Positions 1-6,562 of a stretch of DNA of 11,339 bases are shown piece by piece. The notes under the pieces were generated by a model, which did not search any database, was not told where the DNA came from, and was given only the letters and a program-made list of their open reading frames with translations. Made by a program: the position numbers and the translations under genes. Origin of the DNA: a bacterium (GTDB lineage Bacteria > Tectomicrobia > Entotheonellia > Entotheonellales > Entotheonellaceae); assembly GCA_027294925.1 (NCBI GenBank), contig JAPULM010000470.1, forward strand, positions 1 to 11,339, read 5' to 3'. Position 1 is the first letter of the stretch, and the number at the start of each line of letters is the position of its first letter.

Positions 1-351
1 GGTGTGCACTTGGACGAGTCGATTGGAGCGATTCAACGCGCCCTAGAGATCGAACCGGAGAACGGGTATTTTCTTGATAGCCTGGGATGGGCTTACTATA
101 AGAATGGATGGTACGAGAAGGCGCTGCTTGAATTGAAAAGCGCGGTCGCCGCTGTCCCGGATGATCCGGTCATTCAGGAGCATTTAGGAGATGTCTATAT
201 GCGTCTTCGACGCCTTCGGAAGGCGCGTCAAGCCTGGGAAAAATCGTTGTCTTTAAAGCCTAGAAATATCGCTGTTGAGGAAAAACTTCGTAAAATACAG
301 GCGCTTATGGAGGAGGCAGGGCATGGTGCGCCGCAGCTCTGGCGTCCGTAG
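1..351 (+). CDS. TPR-repeat protein, C-terminal part (5' end outside window)
   Basis: The reading frame is open from the first base, so this is the last 116 codons of a longer gene, ending at TAG 349-351. It holds at least two tetratricopeptide repeats: about residues 21-54 (GYFLDSLGWAYYKNGWYEKA) and 55-88 (HLGDVYMRLRRLRKARQAWE), with the usual small/aromatic/Ala pattern and a Pro near each repeat end. TPR arrays are helical scaffolds for protein-protein contacts. The pattern 'LDSLGWAYY...HLGDVY...A...WEKSL' is typical of the C-terminus of large TPR proteins encoded just upstream of a lipoprotein and ispE in several Gram-negative groups. Its last 29 bases overlap the next gene, so the two are probably translated together. 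The GTG at position 4 should not be taken as a start, because the frame continues upstream. The partner is unknown; an envelope role is inferred from the neighbour only. Confidence 0.85.
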   Translation, partial: GVHLDESIGAIQRALEIEPENGYFLDSLGWAYYKNGWYEKALLELKSAVAAVPDDPVIQEHLGDVYMRLRRLRKARQAWEKSLSLKPRNIAVEEKLRKIQALMEEAGHGAPQLWRP

Positions 352-1141
352 TTTCTGCCTTCTTTTGGCTTTGCTGTTGACTGGATGTCCTACGCCTCAT
401 GGCCCTTGGCAGACCCTTCCACCGCCCGCAACGATCTTGTCTACTGCTGAACCTGTCTGGCAGCGCTTGGCCGCACGGCGTCACCTCTTCCGAAATCTGA
501 AAGGGTTGGCTCAGGTCCGTTTTGAGTCTCCGGAGCAGCGCCTTACCATTAGAGACATGGTGGTGGTTCTACAGGGTTTTGACGCTTTGCGTTTGGAAGG
601 GATTGGCCCCTTAGGCCAGCCATTGTTTCTTATGGTGGCGCGCGACACGCGGTTTTCGCTTTATATGCCTCGACAGGCTCGTTTAATTTCAGGCACTGCC
701 AGTGCCGAGAATTTGTCCCGTTTATTTGGACTGGCAGTGTCCCCTGCGGTGCTCCGATACGTGTTGATAGGAGATGTTCCTGTCGCACCGTTTCCGACAA
801 CAGGTGAATTTAGATATCTTCCTGATCATAATCTTTATGTTTGGGCAGGGCATGTCCCTAAGCATTTACATGATTATCGTATTTGGTTTGAACCCTATGG
901 TTTGAATCCGGTGCGCTTTGAAATTGTGCAGCCGCCGGAAAATGTTTTATTGCGTGTGCAGTATGGGGATTTTCGACGGCTACACAACATGACTGTCCCC
1001 TATCGCATTACGATTGCGCAACCGCTTACGGAACATCGTGTGGTTTGGCATTATCGTGAGGTGCAGCTGAATGTGGAGGCACCTTCTTCCCTGTTTCGCG
1101 TTACGGTACCAGTGGGAACCGAGCGTATCGAGTTGGATTGA
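323..1141 (+). CDS. Predicted outer-membrane lipoprotein, LolB/DUF4292-like
   Basis: I place the start at ATG 323, preceded at six bases by AGGAGG (311-316); a longer frame from 275 would bury the signal peptide. The 272-residue product begins with a lipoprotein signal: basic residues (R3, R4, R9), a hydrophobic stretch 11-19, and lipobox L-T-G-C with the lipidated Cys at residue 22. The mature part is rich in predicted beta strands (for example 'LAQVRFESPEQRLTIRDMVVVLQGFDALRLEG', and 'RFSLYMPRQARLISG'). This resembles the concave half-barrel of LolA/LolB and DUF4292 proteins, which bind lipoprotein acyl chains. Position directly before ispE matches lolB in many proteobacteria. LolB proper receives lipoproteins from LolA and inserts them into the outer membrane. 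Sequence alone does not prove that role here, and a different LolB-fold lipoprotein is possible. The gene overlaps the TPR gene by 29 bases. Confidence 0.72.
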   Translation: MVRRSSGVRSFCLLLALLLTGCPTPHGPWQTLPPPATILSTAEPVWQRLAARRHLFRNLKGLAQVRFESPEQRLTIRDMVVVLQGFDALRLEGIGPLGQPLFLMVARDTRFSLYMPRQARLISGTASAENLSRLFGLAVSPAVLRYVLIGDVPVAPFPTTGEFRYLPDHNLYVWAGHVPKHLHDYRIWFEPYGLNPVRFEIVQPPENVLLRVQYGDFRRLHNMTVPYRITIAQPLTEHRVVWHYREVQLNVEAPSSLFRVTVPVGTERIELD

Positions 1142-1190
1142 CTGTAGACCAGCAGTTTTTTGATCAACGCTTTCATTTCTGTTGCGGCTT

Positions 1191-2060
1191 ATGTTGAAGC
1201 ATTTAGCACCTGCAAAAATTAATCTTGGTCTACAAGTTCATCGCCGACGGGGTGATGGTTATCATGAGATCTCAACGATCTTCGTTAAGATATCCTTATA
1301 TGATGTGTTAACTTTTGAAACGATTCCTCGGGAGATAGTGGTACAGTGTGAGACCCCTGGAATTCCGACCGATGGGCGCAATTTGGCCTATCAGGCTGCA
1401 GCCGCTCTGCAGCCGCTGGCGCCTCGGCACGGTGTACGTCTACATCTTCATAAAGCCATTCCGGCCGCTGCTGGGCTTGGTGGGGGCAGCAGTGATGCTG
1501 CAACGACTTTGCTTGCCCTCAATAGGCTGTGGGGCTTGCGTCTACCACAATCCGAGCTGCTGCGGTATGCCGAACAATTGGGTGCGGATGTGCCATTTTT
1601 TCTGCTTCCTACAACAGCGGCGATTGGCACCGGGCGAGGAGAAGTACTTGAGCCGATAGCCTGTCCGCAGAATTTCTTCTTTGTGCTAGCCAATCCACGT
1701 TTTGCTGTATCGACAGCATGGGCTTATGGGAAGCTCAAATTTGAGTTGACAGCACAAGCGAACAATACTAACATCCTCAAACAGTATCTTGAATCTGGGG
1801 ATTTGGTGAGCTTAGGGGGAGCGCTTTTTAACGACCTGGAGGAGGTGGTATTACCACATTTTCCTGAGCTTCAGCGGGTTAAACAGGTGCTAACACAGCC
1901 AGGGGTGAGCGGCGTATGCATGTCGGGGAGTGGACCAACCGTATACGCGTTGTGTCCCTCAAAAATGGTCGCAGACCAAGTTATTGCCGCCATAGGGCAT
2001 CGAGATTGGGATGTCTGGATGTGTCAGCCATGGCGCGATGAACGACTGGGAGGTATTTAG
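1191..2060 (+). CDS. ispE: 4-diphosphocytidyl-2-C-methyl-D-erythritol kinase
   Basis: IspE is a cytoplasmic GHMP-family kinase. It phosphorylates CDP-methylerythritol at the 2-hydroxyl with ATP, in the MEP pathway to IPP and DMAPP. The 289-residue length fits the family. Visible motifs: N-terminal PAKINL with K9; the glycine-rich ATP loop PAAAGLGGGSSDAA at about 91-104; GADVPFF with D133, equivalent to the catalytic Asp of characterised enzymes; and the C-terminal GHMP motif 'GVCMSGSGPTVYAL'. I chose ATG 1191 because it puts LKHLAPAKINL at the expected N-terminus. An in-frame TTG at 1182 would add three residues. Neither has a clear Shine-Dalgarno sequence, which is unusual in this window. 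A 49-base gap separates it from the lipoprotein gene. Its presence indicates that isoprenoids are made by the MEP route. Confidence 0.96.
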   Translation: MLKHLAPAKINLGLQVHRRRGDGYHEISTIFVKISLYDVLTFETIPREIVVQCETPGIPTDGRNLAYQAAAALQPLAPRHGVRLHLHKAIPAAAGLGGGSSDAATTLLALNRLWGLRLPQSELLRYAEQLGADVPFFLLPTTAAIGTGRGEVLEPIACPQNFFFVLANPRFAVSTAWAYGKLKFELTAQANNTNILKQYLESGDLVSLGGALFNDLEEVVLPHFPELQRVKQVLTQPGVSGVCMSGSGPTVYALCPSKMVADQVIAAIGHRDWDVWMCQPWRDERLGGI

Positions 2061-2131
2061 CCCATGCGGTTGGAAACGAGTCGCTTTCCAGCATCCTTAT
2101 CCTTGCCTTTGTGGACCGATAAGTCGTTTGA

Positions 2132-2203
2132 TGGGGCGTCGTCAAGCGGTAAGACACAGGTCTTTGGAACCTGCATTCGGAGGTTCGAATCCTCCCGCCC
2201 CAG
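2132..2203 (+). tRNA. tRNA-Gln (anticodon UUG)
   Basis: A full cloverleaf can be folded by hand. The acceptor stem TGGGGCG (2132-2138) pairs with CGCCCCA (2196-2202), followed by discriminator G2203. The D arm is GTC/GAC around AAGCGGTAA. The anticodon stem CAGGT/ACCTG encloses loop CTTTGGA, giving anticodon TTG at 2164-2166. The T arm is GGAGG-TTCGAAT-CCTCC. The U1-A72 pair and G73 are normal glutaminyl-tRNA identity features. The 3' CCA is not encoded, so a CCA-adding enzyme must supply it. A tRNA-Gln between ispE and prs is a conserved arrangement in many Proteobacteria and relatives. No clear dedicated promoter or terminator is visible; a T-rich stretch (2216-2221) follows but lacks a hairpin. 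Confidence 0.97.
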
Positions 2204-2282
2204 TTTCATCCCATCCTTTTTCTAAGCCGTTTCTATACATCGCAAGGGCAAAACGCCAGAGCATGCGAGGTTAAAACACGCT

Positions 2283-3224
2283 ATGGATCTCCGACTTTTT
2301 ACAGGACGTTCAAATCCGCAGTTGGTCGATGGTATGGCGCAGTACCTCGGTATTGAAATGGGACGCATCGAAGTCTCAGATTTCAGTGATGGGGAAATCT
2401 TTGTCCAAGTCCAGGAGAATATCCGCGGGCATGATGTTTTTCTTGTCCAGTCGACCTGCCATCCGGTAAATCAGCAGCTGATGGAGCTGCTGATTATGAC
2501 GGATGCTTGCCGGCGCGCCTCGGCAGCACGTATTACGGCCGTCATACCCTATTTTGGCTATGGCCGACAAGACCGTAAGGATCGGCCACGGGTTCCGATT
2601 ACGGCCAAGCTTGTAGCAGATTTAATTACTGCTGCCGGTGTGAACCGTGTGTTGGCGATGGATCTGCATGCCGGGCAATTGCAAGGCTATTTTAATATTC
2701 CCGTCGATCATTTGTTTGCGACACCGGTGTTGGTGGATTATTTTAAACACTGCGCCTTCGAAGACCTCATTGTTGTGTCGCCTGATGCGGGTGGGGTCGA
2801 GCGGGCACGGGCATTTGCCAAGCACCTTGGTGTATCGTTGGGAATTATTGATAAGCGGCACGATAGTGCCGAGAAAAATGTTGCAAAGGTCATGCATATT
2901 ATCGGTGATGTTGTTGGACGCGATGTGCTGATCGTCGATGATATGGTTGATACTGCTGGGACGTTAGCTGGGGCGACTGAGGCATTGATGCGGGAAGGTG
3001 CTAGGCGAGTTTTTGCTGGTGCGACGCATGCGGTGTTGTCGGGACAGGCGATTCATCGCCTGTCGACGTCGAGTTTGCTGGAACTGGTGGTAACCGATAC
3101 GATTCCGCTTGATCAGAATAAGCAGGATTGGGGGCATATTCGGGTCCTATCGGTGGCGCATTTGCTTGGTGAGGCGATTAAGCGCATTCACTGCGATGAA
3201 TCGGTCAGTTCATTGTTTGTTTAG
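2283..3224 (+). CDS. prs: Ribose-phosphate pyrophosphokinase (PRPP synthase)
   Basis: Prs transfers pyrophosphate from ATP to ribose 5-phosphate, making PRPP for purine, pyrimidine, His, Trp and NAD synthesis. The 313-residue length is typical of the class I enzyme. Visible elements: FSDGE at 34-38; the ATP-contacting RQDRKDRPRVPI from R95; metal-binding catalytic His H129 in DLHAGQ; the K191-R192 pair that begins the flexible catalytic loop; and the PRPP-binding VDDMVDTAGT at 218-227. The C-terminus 'CDESVSSLFV' matches the usual 'ESISxLF' ending. ATG 2283 is the only plausible start: no other start codon lies in frame just upstream. The ribosome site is weak (GAGG at 2267-2270, 12 bases away). 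Compared with the E. coli enzyme as I remember it, the catalytic loop (KRHDSAEKNV) looks about two residues longer. rplY follows after 14 bases. Confidence 0.97.
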   Translation: MDLRLFTGRSNPQLVDGMAQYLGIEMGRIEVSDFSDGEIFVQVQENIRGHDVFLVQSTCHPVNQQLMELLIMTDACRRASAARITAVIPYFGYGRQDRKDRPRVPITAKLVADLITAAGVNRVLAMDLHAGQLQGYFNIPVDHLFATPVLVDYFKHCAFEDLIVVSPDAGGVERARAFAKHLGVSLGIIDKRHDSAEKNVAKVMHIIGDVVGRDVLIVDDMVDTAGTLAGATEALMREGARRVFAGATHAVLSGQAIHRLSTSSLLELVVTDTIPLDQNKQDWGHIRVLSVAHLLGEAIKRIHCDESVSSLFV

Positions 3225-3238
3225 ACGAGAGGGAACAT

Positions 3239-3877
3239 ATGGAAGTTGTAAGACTCATTGCCCACAGTCGCAGCCAGACGGGTAAAGGCGCTGCGCGTCA
3301 ATTGCGTCAGAAAGGTCGATTGCCAGCCGTACTTTATGGCCGTGGCGAGAGTGTGGCGGTTTCGGTAGATCACAAGGACTTTATGAAGGTTCAACGGACA
3401 GGGGCAGGCGGCAACGCGATTCTGGATTTCGAGTTGCAAGGTGAAACACCAGAGACTTGTAATGCCATTGTGCGTGATCTCCAGATTGATGCTTTGACCG
3501 ATGACGTCCTGCATATCGATTTTTATCGTTTGGATATGAATCAGCCGATTACGGTATCCGTATCACTCGAATTTGTTAAGGTGCCGGAAGATCGTTTGAA
3601 GACGGCCGGCGCCACATGGCGTTCTTTGCTGCGTGAGCTTGATGTGCGCTGTTTACCGCGGGACATTCCTGCGCAACTTGCTGTAGATTTGCAAGCTTTG
3701 GAGGTTGGCGTCACACTGCATGCCGGAGATATTGCGCTGCCTGATGGGGTAACTCTGGACGTAGATGCTGATGAGGTTGTTGTGACGGTGACAGCCATCG
3801 CGGTTGAAACCTCAGGAGATGTCGATTCCGTAACGGTCTTGGCAGCTCAAGAGCCGGAAGCGGCGCCGTCCGGGTAG
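3239..3877 (+). CDS. rplY: Large-subunit ribosomal protein L25, CTC/TL5 type
   Basis: L25 binds 5S rRNA in the large ribosomal subunit. The first ~95 residues are the L25 domain (RSQTGKGAARQLRQKGRLPAV...LYGRGE, then 'IVRDLQIDALTDDVLHIDFYRL'). Residues ~98-190 form the additional beta domain of the CTC/TL5 subfamily (VSLEFVKVPEDRLKTAGATW, then 'LDVRCLPRDIPAQLAVDLQALEVGVTLHAGDIALPDGV'). At 212 residues it is the long form, unlike the short E. coli L25. The Ala/Glu-rich C-terminal tail is probably disordered. The ATG at 3239 has a good Shine-Dalgarno sequence, GAGAGGGA (3227-3234). It sits 14 bases after prs, so the two are surely co-transcribed. In many bacteria pth comes next; here it does not. 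Confidence 0.96.
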   Translation: MEVVRLIAHSRSQTGKGAARQLRQKGRLPAVLYGRGESVAVSVDHKDFMKVQRTGAGGNAILDFELQGETPETCNAIVRDLQIDALTDDVLHIDFYRLDMNQPITVSVSLEFVKVPEDRLKTAGATWRSLLRELDVRCLPRDIPAQLAVDLQALEVGVTLHAGDIALPDGVTLDVDADEVVVTVTAIAVETSGDVDSVTVLAAQEPEAAPSG

Positions 3878-3910
3878 GGTGTCATGGTCAGGCGGGTGAA
3901 TCGTAGGGCT

Positions 3911-3919
3911 TGATACAAT
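3911..3919 (+). promoter_or_regulatory. Candidate extended -10 promoter upstream of hppA
   Basis: The sequence TGATACAAT matches an extended -10 element (TGn followed by TACAAT, five of six matches to TATAAT). It lies in the 76-base gap between rplY and hppA, 34 bases before the hppA ATG. Bases 3891-3896, where a -35 box would sit, do not match TTGACA, so recognition would rely on the extended -10. This is pattern inference only. It would give hppA expression independent of prs-rplY. Confidence 0.35.
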
Positions 3920-3953
3920 AGAGGACTTGAGAGGAAAGGAGGTGGTTGCATAT

Positions 3954-5945
3954 ATGGAACAGTCCGTCTCATTATTGGCTACAGCGGCTCCATTTTTGGC
4001 TGTTGTGCTTGGTGTGGTTGGCATGCTGATAGCGTTGGTTATCTATAGATCTATTGCCGGTAAATCGCCGGGCAGCGCCTTGATGGTGGAAATTGCCGAT
4101 GCCATTCATGATGGTGCGATGGTATTTCTCCGCAAAGAGTATCAAATTCTGACGGTTTTTATTGCAATTGTCTTCTTATTATTAGTTGTTGCCGTTGCGT
4201 GGCAGACCGCCATTGCGTTTTTATTTGGCGCGGCATTTTCCATGCTTGCCGGTTTTATTGGTATAAAAGCCGCGACGCGAGCCAATGTGCGGACGTCACA
4301 GGCGGCGGCTAGTGGTGGTCAGGCTCAGGCTTTAAGTGTCGCCTTTTCGGGTGGCGCCGTAATGGGGTTGTCAGTTGCCAGCCTAGGGCTTGTCGGTTTA
4401 GGGATTTTCTTTTTATGGTTTGTAAAGATTAACCCTGGTTTTATCACTGGTTTCGCCATGGGTGCTAGCTCCATTGCGCTGTTTGCCCGCGTTGCTGGTG
4501 GTATTTATACCAAAGCCGCTGATGTTGGGGCGGATTTGGTAGGGAAAATTGAAGCGGGTATTCCTGAAGACGATCCGCGCAATCCGGGTGTGATTGCTGA
4601 TAACGTGGGTGACTGTGTGGGTGATACAGCCGGTATGGGGGCGGATATTTTCGAATCCTATGTGGGCTCAGTTATTGCCACCATTGCGATTGGCGCAACC
4701 ATGGGTGTACAAGCCTTTAGCTATATGTCATTGCCGATTTTGGTTGTGGGCTTGGGGCTTATTGCGTCACTCATTGGCATTGCATCCATGCAGGTATTGC
4801 AAAATACGGATCCGGCCAAAGCGCTTCGCTATGCCACCTTCTTGAGCACGATTATCTTGTTGATCGGGGGCTATTTTCTAGTGACGGGTATTGGGCTCTC
4901 CGGACAGATTTATTGGTCCTTGTTGTTCGGCAGTATTGGCGGTATCGCAATTGGACTGATTACCGAGTATTATACGGCGGGCAAACCGATCCGACGGATT
5001 GCTGAAGCTTCGGAAACCGGCAGCGCCACGAATATTATTACCGGCTTGGCGGTGGCGATGGAGAGCACCGCTTTCCCCGTCCTGGTTCTGTGTGTCGTTA
5101 TTTTTGTCGCGTCTGCCACAAGTGGATTGTATGGTATTGGTATTGCGGCGGTTGGGATGCTAAGTACGGTCGGCATTACGATGTCTGTTGATGCCTATGG
5201 CCCAATTGCTGATAATGCGGGTGGTATTGCCGAAATGGCAGGGCTAGGGCCTGATGTGCGTCGCATTACAGACGGTCTTGATGCGTTGGGCAACACGACC
5301 GCCGCGATTGGCAAGGGGTTTGCCATCGGTTCGGCAGGACTCACCGCCCTAGCGCTTTTTTCGGCTTATACGACGGCGGTTGGGCTTGAGCAGATTGACC
5401 TGACCGAAGCCCGTGTCGTGGTTGGTATGTTTATTGGTGGGGCCGTACCCTTTGTGATTGCGGCGTTTACCATGACATCGGTGGGCAAGGCCGCCTTCGA
5501 GATGGTGCAGGAAATCCGTCGACAGTTTCGTGAAATTCCCGGTCTGATGGAAGGGACAGCCAAGCCTGAGTCCTCTCGCTGTGTGGAAATCAGTACTGCG
5601 GCCGCGCTGCGCGAGATGATTCGCCCAGGCTTGACCGCAATTTTATTGCCAATACTGGTCGGTCTGATTCTTGGTAAGGAAGCCCTCGGCGGAATGTTGG
5701 CTGGTGCGACACTAACCGGCGTCCTGTTGGCCCTGATGATGTCGAACGGTGGCGGTGCGTGGGATAACGCCAAAAAATATATTGAAAGCGGTAATCTCGG
5801 CGGCAAAGGCTCTGAAGCACATAAAGCCGCTGTGGTCGGCGATACGGTCGGCGATCCGTTTAAGGATACATCTGGTCCCTCGATGAATATTCTGATTAAG
5901 TTAATGTCTATTGTGTCGCTGGTGATGGCGCCACTATTTGTTTAA
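3954..5945 (+). CDS. hppA: Ion-translocating membrane pyrophosphatase, K+-dependent class
   Basis: This integral membrane protein hydrolyses PPi and pumps H+ and/or Na+ across the cytoplasmic membrane. The 663 residues are almost entirely hydrophobic helices, in line with the family's ~16 segments. The substrate site is visible: [20 protein letters not shown], with acidic residues D216, D220 and D224, then MGADIFES (D231, E234, the ion-gate region), and near the C-terminus [15 protein letters not shown] (629-643). [10 protein letters not shown] (446-455) has Ala at 450 where K+-independent enzymes have Lys, which marks the K+-dependent class. Whether it pumps Na+, H+ or both cannot be read safely. 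I chose ATG 3954, behind AAAGGAGGTG (3935-3944); an upstream in-frame TTG (3927) would overlap this ribosome site. The gene occupies the rplY-rpsF interval where pth/ychF often lie. A role in recovering energy from PPi made by biosynthesis is inferred. Confidence 0.96.
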   Translation: MEQSVSLLATAAPFLAVVLGVVGMLIALVIYRSIAGKSPGSALMVEIADAIHDGAMVFLRKEYQILTVFIAIVFLLLVVAVAWQTAIAFLFGAAFSMLAGFIGIKAATRANVRTSQAAASGGQAQALSVAFSGGAVMGLSVASLGLVGLGIFFLWFVKINPGFITGFAMGASSIALFARVAGGIYTKAADVGADLVGKIEAGIPEDDPRNPGVIADNVGDCVGDTAGMGADIFESYVGSVIATIAIGATMGVQAFSYMSLPILVVGLGLIASLIGIASMQVLQNTDPAKALRYATFLSTIILLIGGYFLVTGIGLSGQIYWSLLFGSIGGIAIGLITEYYTAGKPIRRIAEASETGSATNIITGLAVAMESTAFPVLVLCVVIFVASATSGLYGIGIAAVGMLSTVGITMSVDAYGPIADNAGGIAEMAGLGPDVRRITDGLDALGNTTAAIGKGFAIGSAGLTALALFSAYTTAVGLEQIDLTEARVVVGMFIGGAVPFVIAAFTMTSVGKAAFEMVQEIRRQFREIPGLMEGTAKPESSRCVEISTAAALREMIRPGLTAILLPILVGLILGKEALGGMLAGATLTGVLLALMMSNGGGAWDNAKKYIESGNLGGKGSEAHKAAVVGDTVGDPFKDTSGPSMNILIKLMSIVSLVMAPLFV

Positions 5946-5967
5946 CTAGGTTCGCCTTGCCTATTAT
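5938..5967 (+). promoter_or_regulatory. Candidate sigma-70-type promoter for the rpsF cluster
   Basis: TTGTTT (5938-5943) and TATTAT (5962-5967) resemble -35 and -10 boxes with an 18-base spacer; the -10 matches five of six consensus positions and the -35 about three. The -35 overlaps the hppA stop codon. A transcript starting near 5975 would have a leader of about 55 bases ahead of rpsF, holding the hairpin described separately. Inferred by eye only. Confidence 0.35.
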
Positions 5968-5990
5968 GGCTAAGCGTCTTGCTGCTCCTT

Positions 5991-6015
5991 GCTCGCCATT
6001 GCGGGCTATGAAGCC
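5991..6015 (+). promoter_or_regulatory. Leader hairpins in front of rpsF
   Basis: GCTCGC (5991-5996) pairs completely, with one T-G wobble, with GCGGGC (6001-6006) around a four-base loop CATT. A second, mutually exclusive four-base-pair hairpin GGCT-ATGA-AGCC (6004-6015) ends exactly where the Shine-Dalgarno sequence AGAAGGAG (6016-6023) begins. Known rpsF leaders in several bacteria bind S6:S18 for autoregulation through a structure with a CCG bulge. I do not see that bulge clearly here, so regulation is speculation. The base pairing itself is directly visible. Confidence 0.35.
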
Positions 6016-6028
6016 AGAAGGAGTTTGG

Positions 6029-6562
6029 ATGGAGATAAATAAGCATATCTACGAGACTGTCGTAGTGCTACATCCGGAGTTGTCTGACGAAGAGAACGAA
6101 ACTGCTGTACAGGATATTGTCGGGCTGTTGGAAAGTCATGGCGCTGAGATGCTGAGAGTCGATCATGGCGGGAAACGTCGTCTTGCCTATACGATGCAAA
6201 AGCAACGTTATGGGTATTATAACTTGATCCATTTTCGTTCAACGCCGGCAGCGCTTGAGCCTTTGGAGCGTATGTTTCGCCTTAGTGAACGCATCATGCG
6301 CTATCTTACGGTGCGGTTTGACAAAGAAGAGCAACTGACGGGCTTTACACGTCTCGGTGACGATGATGGCCGTGGCGACGAACGGGATGACCGCCGGCGT
6401 GGCGGCCGTCGACCTGAATTTTCCCGCCAACGCACGTATACAGCAGATTCTCAACCTGCTGCTGAGTCAGCCGCTTCCGATGATGCGGCCGCTATTGCCC
6501 CTGCCATGACTGATGAAAAGGATGCTGAAGTCGCACCACAGGCGCCAGAGGGGGAAAGCTGA
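6029..6562 (+). CDS. rpsF: Small-subunit ribosomal protein S6, with long C-terminal extension
   Basis: S6 binds the central domain of 16S rRNA as a partner of S18. Residues 1-98 are the ferredoxin-like S6 core: YETVVVLHPELSDEE, 'GGKRRLAYTMQKQRYGYYNLIHF', and 'LERMFRLSERIMRYLTVR'. The usual Trp before GK in the 'WGKRRLAY' stretch is Gly here (G47-G48). The remaining ~79 residues are a low-complexity charged tail: an acidic/arginine-rich patch (GDDDGRGDERDDRRRGGRRP), then an Ala/Glu/Asp-rich end. The total of 177 residues exceeds the common 95-135. I chose ATG 6029 because AGAAGGAG (6016-6023) lies five bases upstream and the S6 core starts there; the longer frame from a TTG at 5957 adds nothing S6-like. 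The stop codon overlaps the ssb start (TGATG), so the two are translationally coupled. Confidence 0.96.
   Translation: MEINKHIYETVVVLHPELSDEENETAVQDIVGLLESHGAEMLRVDHGGKRRLAYTMQKQRYGYYNLIHFRSTPAALEPLERMFRLSERIMRYLTVRFDKEEQLTGFTRLGDDDGRGDERDDRRRGGRRPEFSRQRTYTADSQPAAESAASDDAAAIAPAMTDEKDAEVAPQAPEGES

Noticed and set aside
275..322. Sixteen extra N-terminal residues for the lipoprotein
   Set aside because: The strong AGGAGG and a proper lipoprotein signal support ATG 323; the longer form would put a basic segment before the signal peptide.
1448..1693. Minus-strand frames opposite ispE, and similar ones opposite prs, rplY, hppA, ssb, rplI and dnaB
   Set aside because: They lie wholly opposite well-recognised genes, have no recognisable motifs or ribosome sites, and are Ser/Arg/Pro-rich as expected of antisense shadows.
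2011..2274. Plus-strand frame of 87 codons across the end of ispE, the tRNA and the prs leader
   Set aside because: It reads straight through a complete tRNA-Gln gene and resembles no protein; it is an accidental frame.
2204..2282. Promoter for prs at TATACA (2234-2239)
   Set aside because: Only four of six bases match and no -35 box stands at a suitable distance, so I did not annotate it.
3927..3953. TTG start for hppA
   Set aside because: This codon lies before and reads through the AAAGGAGGTG ribosome site that serves ATG 3954.
5957..6028. TTG start giving S6 an extra 24 residues
   Set aside because: The added residues are not S6-like, they overlap the leader hairpins, and ATG 6029 has a well-placed AGAAGGAG.
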